Program-made: the position numbers and the translations under genes
Shown: positions 8,711 through 17,560 of the stretch, piece after piece
Numbering within the stretch: position 1 is the first letter of the stretch
Layout of the letters: every line of letters begins with the position of its first letter
Notes under the pieces: model-generated
Seen by the model: only the letters and a program-made list of their open reading frames with translations
Databases searched by the model: none
Told to the model about the DNA's origin: nothing
From: Gallionellales bacterium GWA2_60_142
GTDB taxonomy: Bacteria; Pseudomonadota; Gammaproteobacteria; Burkholderiales; Gallionellaceae
Direction: 5' to 3'
Length of the DNA stretch: 52,304 bases
NCBI GenBank assembly: GCA_001801085.1
Contig: MGWR01000027.1
Location: 1-52,304, forward strand

Positions 8711-9490
8711 TTACGCAAATTTCCGCTCCATTCGTTCCCGCAGCGCCAGCGCCTTCTGCGGCACATCGCTGATCACGATGTCCACCCCCAGCGCCAGCGC
8801 GCGATCTATCTCTTCGTCGCTGTTGCAGGTATAGACCGCGATGCACTTGCCGCGCTCGCGCACCGCGCCGACCATCGCTTCGTCCAGCGTGCCTATATGC
8901 ACGCACAGGCCATGCAGAAAAGGCTGCGCGTCCAGCACGCTGCGCGCGTAGGCCGCGTCGTGTTCCGCTTCGAGGTTGTACACCAGCGGGAAATCAGGCC
9001 GGATGCGGTGCGCAAAGATCAGGCTATCGAGGTTGAACGAGGATGCCAGCACCTGATCGCCGTTCGCCGCGCCGACCAGTTCCAGCGTCTGCCTGACCTT
9101 GGCCTCGTGTCGCTCGACCGATTCCCAGTCGCGATTCTTGATCTCCAGCAACAGGCGGCAGCGCGTGCGGTACGCATCGAGGAATTCGCGCAGGCTCATC
9201 ACGCCTTCGGGTTTCTCCGTCTGTGCGAAGTGCGCGACAAAATCCATCGCCCGCAGTTCGGCATGATCGAAGTCGTCAATACGTTTGTCCTTCATACCGA
9301 GCTTGTCGAGGAAGCGGTCGTGCCACAGCACCGCGACGCCGTCGCGCGTGAGCTGGATGTCGGTCTCGATGCCGTCGATGGGGTACGCGAGCGCTCGGTC
9401 GAATGCGGTACGCGTATTCTCCGCCGCCTCGCGGTTCGCGCCGCGATGGGCGAATACATGGGTTGTTCTGGAGCGAGTCATATCGAGCAT
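8711..9490 (-). CDS. Glycerophosphodiester phosphodiesterase (GDPD family)
   Basis: Hydrolyses glycerophosphodiesters to glycerol 3-phosphate and an alcohol. The protein has 259 residues with the GDPD TIM-barrel motifs: FAHRGANREAAENTRTAFDRAL at the N-terminus (catalytic HRG, ENT), DGIETDIQLTRDGVAVLWHD (E-x-D metal ligands and the second catalytic His) and LLLEIKNRD. It lacks a signal peptide, so it is cytosolic like UgpQ. The start at 9490 is chosen because the HRG motif then lies about 17 residues in, as in homologues; 9481 is an alternative ATG. It could feed the GlpD encoded near the left end of the window. Confidence 0.92.
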   Translation of the reverse strand: MLDMTRSRTTHVFAHRGANREAAENTRTAFDRALAYPIDGIETDIQLTRDGVAVLWHDRFLDKLGMKDKRIDDFDHAELRAMDFVAHFAQTEKPEGVMSLREFLDAYRTRCRLLLEIKNRDWESVERHEAKVRQTLELVGAANGDQVLASSFNLDSLIFAHRIRPDFPLVYNLEAEHDAAYARSVLDAQPFLHGLCVHIGTLDEAMVGAVRERGKCIAVYTCNSDEEIDRALALGVDIVISDVPQKALALRERMERKFA

Positions 9491-9560
9491 CTTTATTTCG
9501 GGTGCGCACACCTTAGCAGGAATGCCAGCGACCGCAATATCCGGCGCCGCACTATCGCCG

Positions 9561-9566
9561 TAGAAT
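9561..9566 (+). promoter_or_regulatory. Candidate -10 element (TAGAAT) for the DUF3293 gene
   Basis: TAGAAT followed by GC lies 30 bases before the ATG at 9597. It resembles other -10-like hexamers in this window upstream of ydcF, proA and srkA. No good -35 is visible. Confidence 0.3.
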
Positions 9567-9596
9567 GCAAGGCAACCTTTATATCCGTCATTCGCG

Positions 9597-10016
9597 ATGA
9601 CAGAAATCAATCCCTCTACTGTCCGGGCCTATCGGGAAACGGACTATTGCGTGGACGCACCGGAGCCGTTCGTGTTGCGGGTTGGTGTCGCCAGTGCGTC
9701 GCTGGCGCAACTCTATCGAAGACATGACATGAACTGCTGCGCCTTCATCACGGCCTGCAATCCATACAGCCGGATCATCGGCGACGATGCGAACGCCGCA
9801 CGCCAACTCGAACTGGCGCGGGAACTGCACGCGCTCGGACTGACTTTCTTCGACAGCGTCGGACGACATCCCGCAGGAAACTGGCCGGCGGAGAGCGGCT
9901 ATCTGGTACTTGGGCTTCCGCTCGCCACTGCAAAAACACTGGGCGAGGAATTCGAACAGAACGCGATTCTCTGGTGCGGCTCGAAGGCGACGCCGGAACT
10001 GATTTTGCTCCGCTAA
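9597..10016 (+). CDS. DUF3293 domain-containing protein
   Basis: A 139-residue cytosolic protein of unknown function. It is recognised as DUF3293 from the core AFITACNPYSRIIGDDANAA, the LHALGLTFFDSVGRHPAGNWPAESGYLVLGL segment and a short C-terminal strand. It is divergent from the glycerophosphodiesterase gene and lies 57 bases before a diguanylate cyclase gene, but its own function cannot be read from this. Confidence 0.8.
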   Translation: MTEINPSTVRAYRETDYCVDAPEPFVLRVGVASASLAQLYRRHDMNCCAFITACNPYSRIIGDDANAARQLELARELHALGLTFFDSVGRHPAGNWPAESGYLVLGLPLATAKTLGEEFEQNAILWCGSKATPELILLR

Positions 10017-10073
10017 TGCCGAATTCTGCCGATTGCCCCTAAAGAACTGTCCACCACAGCCGAAATAATCTAA

Positions 10074-11288
10074 ATGAGCGGTCATCTCCAATCAGAAAAC
10101 TATTCCCTGCGGCAGCAGCTTGAAAGTCTGCTGCACGAAGCGCGACGCAACGAAGACAAGATGCGCCGCTTCGATCAGCTCCAGCGCCAGTTGATCGGCG
10201 CGGATTCGCTGCCGGAACTGATCCGCCTGCTGCTCTCAGAATACAAGCTCGCATTCGGCGTGGAGTTCGTCGCCCTCGCGCTGGTCGATCACGAATACGA
10301 AATCACCCGGATACTGGAGAGCGAATGCGACAAGACGGATTGCGGCGGACTGACGCTGCATCCTTCGACGGCCCCGCTGGAAGCGCTATACCAGGGCAGA
10401 ACCGGCCCCAGCCTGGGCGCGTTCGATGCGACTATCCACCAAGCCCTGTTCGATAGCGCACCGGGCGAGATCGCCTCGGTCGCGCTGCTGCCGCTGATGC
10501 GCCACGGCGAACTGATCGGCAGCCTGCATTTCGGTAGCGCCGATCCGGGCCGCTATGCCGAGGGTTGCGGCACGGATTTCCTCGAACGCCTGACCGAGAT
10601 CATTGCGATCTGTCTGGAAAATGCGCTCTCGCAAGAACAGTTGAAGCTGCTGGGCATGACCGATGCGCTGACCGGCGTGAACAACCGACGCTATTTCGAC
10701 CACCGCTGCCAGATCGAGGTCAGCCAGTCGCGCCGGCAGCGCCGCCCGCTGGTCTGCATGCTGCTCGACATCGACAAATTCAAGCGCATCAACGACACCT
10801 ACGGCCACCAAACCGGCGACGACGCGCTGATGAGCACCGCCGCGGCGATCCAGTCGCAACTGCGCGCGGGCGATACGCTGGCCCGGTTCGGCGGCGAAGA
10901 ATTCGTCGTGCTGCTGCCGCATACCGACATGCACCCTGCCCGCCAGATCGCCGAACGGATACGCTGCTGCATCGCGGCAAAGGAACTGCATGCACCGAAC
11001 GGGGAGCCTATCAACCTGACCATTTCGATAGGCCTGTCGCTATTGCCGGTCGAAAATCACACCGCAAAAAACCAGGCGCTGATCGAACGCATGCTCGCCG
11101 CCGCGGACAAAGCGCTCTACCGCGCCAAACACGAGGGCCGCAACCGCGTGGTATGCGACGACAGCCTGCCGGACGAGGCCGCGCCTGCGGGGCCTGCGAT
11201 TTCACCGAAGCATCTGCTAAAGACCGCACAGAAAGCGGCTCTTGCCGCATTGAACATCCTGAAGCGCACCCTCGCGCTGTCGAAATAG
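10074..11288 (+). CDS. Cytosolic diguanylate cyclase with DUF484/GAF-type sensor
   Basis: Makes c-di-GMP from two GTP. It has 404 residues: a short coiled-coil N-terminus (about 5-45), a DUF484/GAF-like sensor domain (about 45-190), a GGDEF domain (about 200-365) and a basic tail. The active-site motif is GGEEF at residues 273-277 and is intact. RAGD lies five residues upstream (264-267), the RxxD inhibitory site for product feedback. MTDALTGVNNRRYFD marks the GGDEF start. No membrane segments are seen, so the signal is cytosolic and unknown. Only 16 bases separate its stop from that of the convergent ligase gene. Confidence 0.92.
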   Translation: MSGHLQSENYSLRQQLESLLHEARRNEDKMRRFDQLQRQLIGADSLPELIRLLLSEYKLAFGVEFVALALVDHEYEITRILESECDKTDCGGLTLHPSTAPLEALYQGRTGPSLGAFDATIHQALFDSAPGEIASVALLPLMRHGELIGSLHFGSADPGRYAEGCGTDFLERLTEIIAICLENALSQEQLKLLGMTDALTGVNNRRYFDHRCQIEVSQSRRQRRPLVCMLLDIDKFKRINDTYGHQTGDDALMSTAAAIQSQLRAGDTLARFGGEEFVVLLPHTDMHPARQIAERIRCCIAAKELHAPNGEPINLTISIGLSLLPVENHTAKNQALIERMLAAADKALYRAKHEGRNRVVCDDSLPDEAAPAGPAISPKHLLKTAQKAALAALNILKRTLALSK

Positions 11289-11304
11289 CGCGCATCGCGC
11301 ACCA

Positions 11305-14142
11305 TCAAGACTCCGACTGTCCCTCCGCTGTTCCCGGCGCAAGATCGGGCTCGCCGCAGCGGCGCGCAATTTCCGCGCGCGCCCGGTTGCGCAGGCGGAT
11401 GGCCGCATCCCAGCCCTTGCCTTCCGGCACTATCGGCTCGCCTATCGTCACAGTGATCTTGCCGCGATGCGGGAACCAGCTGCCGTCGCGCAGGATGGAG
11501 CGGGTGCCGCGCAGGCTCACCGGCACGACGGGTGCGCCGGCCTCGGCGGCGACGACGAATGCGCCCATGCGGAATGGCGTCAGGCCGGGGATGCGGCTGA
11601 ACGTGCCTTCCGGGAAGAACACCGGGCTGCGTCCCGATTGCAGCGAACGCGCGACCTGCTTCACATCTTCCAGGCTGCGCTGCGACTCGTAACGCTCGAC
11701 GAAGTCCGTTCCGATGCGCCGCAGATAGATGCGTGAGACGAAGCTGTCCAGCAGCTCGCGCTTGGCGACGAAGCTGAAATGCCCCGCGCCGGCCAACCGC
11801 CCCGGCAGCGCGGCGACCAACACGATGCCGTCCAGATAGCTCGCGTGGTTGGCCACCAGCACGCAGGGTTCTTGCGGCAGATTTTCCAAGCCGCGCACGA
11901 CCAGCGGCGTGCCGGTCAATCGCGCATACAAACGCGCGCTGAAACCGCTGGCCGCCCAGCTCCATGCGGGACGCGGCAGCAGCGCGGCGACCAGCCAGGT
12001 CAGGATCGCCAGCAGCCAGAACAGCGCCCAGACATAGGCGGCGTAGCCGTAGTCGGTTGCGACACGGCTGCCGCGGCGCAACTGCGGCAGCATGCCGCTC
12101 CACGCCAGCCGGACGACCTGCCACCACACCGCGCGCACCGGCTGCGCTCCCCGCTCGAACGACTCGCGGCAGGCTGTGCGGCGAATCTTGCCGCTCGATG
12201 TCTTGAGCACGCTGTGGACGGGCGCGAGCACGATGTTGTCGGGCGGCATGCCCAGCAGGTCCAGCGTCAGCTCGTTGATCCTGCCGCGCAGTTCTTCCAG
12301 CCGGTCGGGCGCGGTCTCGCGCGTCTCGGCCATCACCACCAGACGCTCGGTGCCGGTGGCCGGGTCGGGGCTGCCGAACACCGCGACGCAGCCCTTGCGG
12401 ATGCCGGGTATGTCGCCGACCGCATCTTCGAGTTCGTAGGGATAGATGTTGCGCCCGGCGCGGATGATGATGTCTTTCGAGCGCCCGGTCAGGTAGAGCT
12501 CGCCCTCGGCCAGATAGGCGTAGTCGCCGGAATCCAGCCAGTCGCCGTGGAACAGCAACCGCGTCTGCTCCGGGTTGCGGTAGTAGCCTGCGGTGGCGGA
12601 AGGCCCCCTGAATTCGAGATGCCCTTCCATGCGCTCGCCCAGTTCGCGGCCGGCGGCGTCGACAATCCTGATTTCGTGGCCGGCGAGCGGCCGGCCGCAT
12701 GCCGGGAAGCGCAACGCATCCGCTTCTTCGCCGCCCGACTCTTCGCTGGCGACAGGTTCGGCATGGCCGGTGCGCATGAAGGCGTCGCGTTTGATGCGGT
12801 CGATCAGCGGCCCGCGCCCCGGCGGCGGGAACGCCAGTCCCACCGAACATTCGGCCAGGCCGTACACCGGCGACATCGCCTGCAGGCGCAGCCCGTAGCG
12901 GCCGAAGCGTTGCGCGAAATTCGCGAGGGTGTCCGGGCTGACCGGCTCCGCGCCGTTGAACGCCATGCGCCAGCTAGACAGGTCCAGCCCTTCGATCGCG
13001 GCATCCGGAATCTTGCGCAGACAAAGCTCGTAGCCGAAGTTGGGCGAGGCCGACAGCGTGCCGCGGTACTGGTGGATCGCCCACAGCCAGCGCTCGGGGC
13101 GCGCAAGAAAGGTCAGCGGCGACATCGCCACCAGCGGGAACGCGTGGTACAGGCTGCCCAGCCACGCGCCGATCAACCCCATGTCGTGATACAGCGGCAA
13201 CCAGCTGACGAACACGTCGGTGGAATCGGCCCGCACCGCCTGCCCCATCGCGCGGATGTTGGCCAGCAGGTTCGCATGGGTCAGCACCGTGCCCTTGGGA
13301 TTGCCGGTGCTGCCGGAGGTGTACTGGAGCAGCGCGATGTCTTCGGGCCTGCGCGGGATACCGGCCGCGCGCCCGGCACCGGACAATTCCGCCGCGGTGA
13401 CCACGCTGCGCAGCGACTCCACCTGCGCCTGCAGCAGCCTCGCCACCGGCTTCGCCTCGGGCACGGTGACCAGCATCGCGGCGAGCGCATTGGCGAGTAT
13501 GCCCGCATGCCGCCGCAGGTGATCCTCGATCTGCGAGGGGCGAACCGGCGGATAGATAGGCACCGGCACGCCGCCCGCCAGCAGCACGCCGGTGAAGCAG
13601 CAGAAATAGTCGCGGCCGGTGGGCAGCATCATCGCCACCGACTGGCCGGGCTGCAGGCCGCGCTCCAGCAGCCCGGCCGCGACCTGTTCCGCACCGTCGC
13701 GCAATGCGGCGTAGCTCAGTGTAGCTTCGCCGCCTTCCGCATCCAGCAAGGTGATATGCGTGCGATCAGGATGCGCGCGCACATGCCAGTCCAGCACCTC
13801 GGTCAGCGTCAGCGCATCCACCGGCATCGCCTGCACCGGAGTCGGCGCTTCCTCGCGTTGCACACCCATGGGCCGCGCCATCGCGGGAGCAGCGGCCAGC
13901 ACCGCCTGCAACAGGTCGCGCGGCGTCTCTGCCGTGGCGAAAACCCGCTCCGGCAGGCTGATGCCGAACGCCTGCTCGATGCGCGCGAGCAACTCGACAC
14001 GCCCGAGGCTGTCTATGCCCAGATCGCGCTCCAGCGCGCTGTCCAGCGTGACTTGGATTGCTTCTTCCGGGCGCGAGTGCAACTCGGCGGCGAGCCGCCG
14101 GACGATCGCCAGCAATGCAGTGTCATTCATAGCATCCACCAT
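11305..14142 (-). CDS. Three-domain fusion: acyl carrier protein, fatty acyl-AMP ligase, lysophospholipid-type acyltransferase
   Basis: A 945-residue enzyme that looks able to activate, carry and transfer a fatty acyl chain. (1) ACP domain at about 1-90, with phosphopantetheine Ser in DLGIDSLGRVEL. (2) AMP-dependent ligase at about 110-680: P-loop YTSGSTGNPKGTVLTHANL, then SWLPLYHDMGLIG and SPNFGYELC, typical of fatty acyl-AMP ligases, plus GDYAYLAEGELYLTGRSKDIII and the C-terminal Lys in KTSSGKIRRTACRESF. (3) A hydrophobic stretch near 700-740, then a PlsC-type acyltransferase with VANHASYLDG (HX4D) and FPEGTFSRIPG. The domain order differs from E. coli Aas, in which the acyltransferase comes first and no ACP is fused. 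The product lipid is unknown. The start could be 14142 (ATG), 14139 (GTG) or 14130 (ATG). Confidence 0.9.
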   Translation of the reverse strand: MVDAMNDTALLAIVRRLAAELHSRPEEAIQVTLDSALERDLGIDSLGRVELLARIEQAFGISLPERVFATAETPRDLLQAVLAAAPAMARPMGVQREEAPTPVQAMPVDALTLTEVLDWHVRAHPDRTHITLLDAEGGEATLSYAALRDGAEQVAAGLLERGLQPGQSVAMMLPTGRDYFCCFTGVLLAGGVPVPIYPPVRPSQIEDHLRRHAGILANALAAMLVTVPEAKPVARLLQAQVESLRSVVTAAELSGAGRAAGIPRRPEDIALLQYTSGSTGNPKGTVLTHANLLANIRAMGQAVRADSTDVFVSWLPLYHDMGLIGAWLGSLYHAFPLVAMSPLTFLARPERWLWAIHQYRGTLSASPNFGYELCLRKIPDAAIEGLDLSSWRMAFNGAEPVSPDTLANFAQRFGRYGLRLQAMSPVYGLAECSVGLAFPPPGRGPLIDRIKRDAFMRTGHAEPVASEESGGEEADALRFPACGRPLAGHEIRIVDAAGRELGERMEGHLEFRGPSATAGYYRNPEQTRLLFHGDWLDSGDYAYLAEGELYLTGRSKDIIIRAGRNIYPYELEDAVGDIPGIRKGCVAVFGSPDPATGTERLVVMAETRETAPDRLEELRGRINELTLDLLGMPPDNIVLAPVHSVLKTSSGKIRRTACRESFERGAQPVRAVWWQVVRLAWSGMLPQLRRGSRVATDYGYAAYVWALFWLLAILTWLVAALLPRPAWSWAASGFSARLYARLTGTPLVVRGLENLPQEPCVLVANHASYLDGIVLVAALPGRLAGAGHFSFVAKRELLDSFVSRIYLRRIGTDFVERYESQRSLEDVKQVARSLQSGRSPVFFPEGTFSRIPGLTPFRMGAFVVAAEAGAPVVPVSLRGTRSILRDGSWFPHRGKITVTIGEPIVPEGKGWDAAIRLRNRARAEIARRCGEPDLAPGTAEGQSES

Positions 14143-14281
14143 GAACTCCCCAGTTGGTTTGCCCGGCACGGACAGACGTCAGCCGCGCATACCGTTTCGG
14201 ATAAATACCCTCGGACAATATCTCCCCGCCATCCGCGCCCGTCAATGAGGTGCTGCACCCATCTCCGGACAACGTTACGAA

Positions 14282-15484
14282 TCACGACAGATTGTCGATG
14301 AAGCGTTTCAGCGAGACCTTCAGTGCCGCGAAGTTCGGGTTGTACATCAACCGACGCAGGATGCCGGCCCTGAGGTTGGTTTCGGTGATCTCGCCCAGCA
14401 GCACACTCGCGTGGCCGTTGTTGCAGGCCTCGTATTTTTCCATGTCGCCGGGGTAGTAATGGATCGCGTTGCAATAATCCCCATCTGCACCGTAGTGCTC
14501 GTCGTCCGGCGGCAGCACGATGGCGGTGTGCGACGAACTCAATATTCCCTGCTCCGGCAACGCGCTGTTCACCAGTTCCAGTTTCTCCGCCGGTATGCCC
14601 GACGGAACGTTCCCGGTGTCGGTGGTGTATAGCACCAGCCTGCTGGACGGGTGGCGAGCATGCGCCATGAACTCCAGCGTCGCCGGCGTATGGGCGGTGG
14701 TGTCGTCCCGGCTGGCGGCGGCGAACACCGGGATGTCCGTCTGTCGTCCGCGCGACAACGATTCCAGTTCCTTGGTCAGCACGTACATCTGGGCGGCGGC
14801 GTTCTTGGGCAGCGACTCGTACTTGTACAGGCTGCGGTCCTGCCTGATTCCCACCCATGCGGCCTCCGGCATCAGCCAACTGTAAAACTTGTGCAGATTG
14901 GCCCAACGCGCGCGCGGCGAGATGCTGAGTGCGGGAGAGAACAGGAACAGTCCGCGCACACGGCTGTCGCGCAGACTCTGGTAGATGCTCAGCGTGCCGC
15001 CGGCGGAGAATCCGGCCAGATAGATTTCGTCGGCTTCCTCGTCCAAACGGTCGACACCGTAGGCCACCGCCTTCTCCCATTCCTGCCAGCGCACGTCCAG
15101 CAGATCGCCCGGCTGGGTGCCGTGCCCCGGCAGCAGAATCGCCATCACCCGGAAACCGTTCTGTGCGTAAAACTCGGCCAGCGGGCGCATGAAATATGGC
15201 GAGTCGGTCAGGCCATGCACCAGCAGCACGCCGTGGCGATAAGGTTTGTGCTCTCCCCGACAGTCGTCGCCGGCAGGGCGCAGTTCGAACGGTGCATTGC
15301 CGGCGACGATCTTCTCCGCTTCTGCGGCTTCTGCGGCTCCCGCATGCACGCGCCGCAGCATGTCCGTCGTGCGCCGCACATACTCGTCGAACGGCAACCC
15401 GCCGCCATTGAAACGGGAATGCTCGCCGGAAGGCCTGTGCCTCGCTTCCAGTTTCGTTTCGCCGTTCATCGTCGTCGTTTTCAT
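14282..15484 (-). CDS. Alpha/beta hydrolase (carboxylesterase/lysophospholipase-like)
   Basis: About 400 residues. The hydrolase fold is shown by GVLLVHGLTDSPYFMRPLAE (oxyanion HG), the LLPGHGTQPGDL loop, and the nucleophile elbow LAGFSAGGTLS (G-x-S-x-G). A late acidic residue and His probably lie in the last third. No signal peptide is visible. I start at the ATG at 15484; 15493 and 15469 are in-frame alternatives. A much longer in-frame extension upstream is low-complexity (Gln/Arg runs) and runs antisense through ydcF, so I reject it. The gene lies upstream of the ACP-ligase-acyltransferase gene on the same strand with a 139-base gap, suggesting but not proving a joint lipid role. Confidence 0.82.
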   Translation of the reverse strand: MKTTTMNGETKLEARHRPSGEHSRFNGGGLPFDEYVRRTTDMLRRVHAGAAEAAEAEKIVAGNAPFELRPAGDDCRGEHKPYRHGVLLVHGLTDSPYFMRPLAEFYAQNGFRVMAILLPGHGTQPGDLLDVRWQEWEKAVAYGVDRLDEEADEIYLAGFSAGGTLSIYQSLRDSRVRGLFLFSPALSISPRARWANLHKFYSWLMPEAAWVGIRQDRSLYKYESLPKNAAAQMYVLTKELESLSRGRQTDIPVFAAASRDDTTAHTPATLEFMAHARHPSSRLVLYTTDTGNVPSGIPAEKLELVNSALPEQGILSSSHTAIVLPPDDEHYGADGDYCNAIHYYPGDMEKYEACNNGHASVLLGEITETNLRAGILRRLMYNPNFAALKVSLKRFIDNLS

Positions 15485-15533
15485 GGCGGGCATTCTACCT
15501 GCTCGCCTGCATCGTAGCCGCAACGACGCATGC

Positions 15534-15539
15534 GATAAT
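15534..15539 (+). promoter_or_regulatory. Candidate extended -10 (TGCGATAAT) for ydcF
   Basis: GATAAT with an upstream TG lies 29 bases before the ydcF ATG, in the divergent gap shared with the hydrolase gene. The flanks CGCAT and ATGCG form a short inverted repeat. The -35 is weak. Confidence 0.3.
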
Positions 15540-15568
15540 GCGACTGTCTTTCCACCGTACGCATCGTC

Positions 15569-16321
15569 ATGTCCTGGTTCATCACCAACACCATCGCCGC
15601 CCTGTTGTTGCCGCCGCTGAGCCTGTTGCTGCTGTTGGCGCTCGGCCTGTTCCTGCTGTATCGCCGCCGCAGGTTCGCCTGGCCGCTGATCGTCGCGTCG
15701 TTCCTGCTGCTGTGGCTCGCCTCCACGCCCTATATCGCGGAAAGCGGGCTGCACCTGCTGGAAGCGCGCACCGCGCCATTGGGCAAACAGGATGCCGATG
15801 CCATCGTGATCCTCGGCGGCGGAACTTATTTCCATGCACCGGAATACGGGCAGGACACCGTCAGCGCGCAAACGCTGTCGCGCCTGCGTTACGGCGCGAG
15901 ACTACAGCGCACCACCGGCAAGCCGATACTGGTCACCGGCGGCAAGCCGCTGGGCAATCGGTTATCCGAAGCGCAGCAGATGAAAATCGCGCTGGAGCAG
16001 GATTTTGGCATCCCCGTGCGCTGGATCGAAGACTCGTCCGACAACACTTACGAGAACGCCTATCGCTCGCGGCAGATGTTGCAAGCGCAAGGCATCCGCA
16101 CAATCTATCTGGTGACGCACGCATGGCACATGCCGCGCGCCGCCGATATATTCCGCCGCGCCGGCTTCGAAGTCGTCGAAGCGCCGACGGCCTTTACCAC
16201 GCGTTATCAGACCGACCTGCTCGCCTTCCTGCCGCGCGCCTCCAGCCTGCACGACAGCAGCATCTTTATGCACGAACTTATCGGACTGCTCTGGTATCGG
16301 GTAAAGTCCGCACTCTCGTAA
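15569..16321 (+). CDS. YdcF/ElyC-family membrane protein (DUF218)
   Basis: A 250-residue inner-membrane protein of the ElyC/SanA/YdcF family. Two N-terminal hydrophobic segments (about 6-30 and 38-56) precede a DUF218 domain. Its motifs are ADAIVILGGGTY, GKPILVTGGKP, a DSSDNTYENA segment with conserved Asn/Glu, and VTHAWHMPRAADIFRRAGF. Family members act in envelope integrity and peptidoglycan or lipid-carrier homeostasis, but the reaction is not known. It is followed 20 bases later by osmC. Confidence 0.88.
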   Translation: MSWFITNTIAALLLPPLSLLLLLALGLFLLYRRRRFAWPLIVASFLLLWLASTPYIAESGLHLLEARTAPLGKQDADAIVILGGGTYFHAPEYGQDTVSAQTLSRLRYGARLQRTTGKPILVTGGKPLGNRLSEAQQMKIALEQDFGIPVRWIEDSSDNTYENAYRSRQMLQAQGIRTIYLVTHAWHMPRAADIFRRAGFEVVEAPTAFTTRYQTDLLAFLPRASSLHDSSIFMHELIGLLWYRVKSALS

Positions 16322-16341
16322 CAACGTATTCAGGAGAAATC

Positions 16342-16758
16342 ATGAAAGCTCGCGTCAAATGGGTGGAACAAGTCTCGTTCCTGGGCGAAACCGAAAGCGG
16401 CCATGCCGTGCTGATGGACGGCTCACCCGCCGCCGGCGGACGCAACCTCGGGCCGCGCCCGATGGAAATGCTGCTGCTGGGTGCAGGCGGCTGCACCAGC
16501 TTCGACGTGATCGCGATCCTGAAAAAGAGCCGTCAGGCGGTGTCGGACTGCTACGTGGAAATCGAAGCGGAACGCGCCGAGACCGACCCAAAGGTGTTCA
16601 CCAAGATACACATGCATTTCGTCGTGAAGGGCCGTGACATCAAGCCCGAGGTCGTCGAAAAGGCGATCAAATTGTCGGCGGAGAAATACTGCTCAGCGTC
16701 CATCATGCTGGGCGCAACGGCCGCGATGACGCATGATTTCGAGGTGGTGCAGGAATAA
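16342..16758 (+). CDS. osmC: OsmC-family peroxidase-like protein
   Basis: A 138-residue OsmC/Ohr-superfamily protein, thought to reduce organic hydroperoxides using two cysteines. Both are present: one in LLGAGGCTSFDV (about residue 51) and one in SAEKYCSASIML near residue 115. The start ATG at 16342 has a clear AGGAG six bases upstream. The YhfA-like branch is equally likely, and for that branch peroxidase activity is less certain. Confidence 0.88.
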   Translation: MKARVKWVEQVSFLGETESGHAVLMDGSPAAGGRNLGPRPMEMLLLGAGGCTSFDVIAILKKSRQAVSDCYVEIEAERAETDPKVFTKIHMHFVVKGRDIKPEVVEKAIKLSAEKYCSASIMLGATAAMTHDFEVVQE

Positions 16759-16763
16759 GGAGT

Positions 16764-16808
16764 GGGGAGTGGGGAAGCCTACTTTCCACTTCCTACTTCC
16801 CACTCCCC
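16764..16808. terminator. Large inverted repeat between convergent osmC and coq7
   Basis: Left arm GGGGAGTGGGGAAG (16764-16777) pairs with right arm CTTCCCACTCCCC (16796-16808), with one bulged G and an 18-base loop. It fills the 56-base gap between two converging genes and could terminate from both sides, though no long T tract follows. Purine-rich GGAGTGGGGAGTGGGG repetition suggests a dispersed repeat origin. Confidence 0.5.
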
Positions 16809-16814
16809 AGAACT

Positions 16815-17441
16815 TCAAATCCTGTAAGCGGTGTGCGTCAAAACTTTAGACGTCGCCTGCATCACAACCTTCACCGGCTCGGGCAGCTCGGCCCCACCCA
16901 TGCGTTTCGCCATGTCGGAATGCTTGGTCTCGTCTACATACATCTGTTGCACGATCGCGCGGCTCTTCTCGTCGTGCGCCGGCAGTTTTCCCAGATGGCT
17001 CTGCAAATGGCCGCCGACCTGATGCTCGGTCTCGGACAAAAAGCCAAGGTTCCACTTGTCGCCCAGCAGTCCCGCGACCGCGCCCAGCGTCAGCGAGCCG
17101 GTGTACCACAGCGGATTGAGCAGGCTCAGATGCCCGCCCAGTTCGTGCACGCGCCTGGATGTCCACGCCAGATGTTCGGTCTCTTCCTGCGCCGCCTGTT
17201 TGAGTTCCGCCTGCACCGCCGGATCGCGCGCGGTCAGCGCCTGTCCCTGATACAGCGCCTGCGCGCAAATCTCGCCGCTGTGGTTGATGCGCATCAGCCC
17301 GGCCGCATGCTTGCGCTCTGCCTCGTCCAGCGGCGCATCCGGCATGTTCGCGTCGGGATGCGGACGCGCGCTGTGCGCCTGGCTGAACAGCGTGCGCAAG
17401 CCCTTGTCGAATTCGACGATCAAGCGATCCAGATTCAGCAT
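16815..17441 (-). CDS. coq7: Demethoxyubiquinone hydroxylase
   Basis: Di-iron membrane-associated monooxygenase that hydroxylates 2-polyprenyl-3-methyl-6-methoxy-1,4-benzoquinol in ubiquinone synthesis. It has 208 residues. The iron ligands are visible as repeated E and ExxH motifs: INHSGEICAQALYQG, AQEETEHLAWT, LSETEHQVGGH and VDETKHSDMA. This is the betaproteobacterial Coq7 type rather than the flavin enzyme UbiF/UbiM. The RBS region GGGGAGG precedes the ATG. Confidence 0.95.
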   Translation of the reverse strand: MLNLDRLIVEFDKGLRTLFSQAHSARPHPDANMPDAPLDEAERKHAAGLMRINHSGEICAQALYQGQALTARDPAVQAELKQAAQEETEHLAWTSRRVHELGGHLSLLNPLWYTGSLTLGAVAGLLGDKWNLGFLSETEHQVGGHLQSHLGKLPAHDEKSRAIVQQMYVDETKHSDMAKRMGGAELPEPVKVVMQATSKVLTHTAYRI

Positions 17442-17476
17442 GACAACCTCCCCAAGCCGGACGGGCCGGAATCAAT

Positions 17477-17520
17477 GTAGGTCGGGCTCTGCCCGACATG
17501 GTGGGCGGAGCCCACCCTAC
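17477..17520. repeat. Dispersed GTAGG...CCTAC repeat with two stem-loops
   Basis: Begins GTAGGTCGGGC and ends GCCCACCCTAC. It contains two back-to-back hairpins, GTCGGGC-TCT-GCCCGAC and GTGGGC-GGA-GCCCAC. Related units occur at 21518-21585 and 51247-51329. Confidence 0.65.
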
Positions 17521-17537
17521 GGTTACTACACCGGAAA

Positions 17538-17560
17538 AGGGGCGTGATAAATACGCCCCT
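17538..17560 (-). terminator. Rho-independent terminator of trpC
   Basis: On the minus strand the trpC stop codon TAG merges into a hairpin with arms AGGGGCGT and ACGCCCCT and a seven-base loop, directly followed by TTTT. Confidence 0.7.

Noticed and set aside
11779-14301. An 840-codon plus-strand open frame
   Set aside because: It lies antisense to the ACP-ligase-acyltransferase gene, is rich in Arg/Gln/His as expected for a GC-rich shadow frame, and shows no family motif.
15485-15871. N-terminal extension of the alpha/beta hydrolase
   Set aside because: Gln/Arg low-complexity sequence antisense to ydcF; not hydrolase-like.
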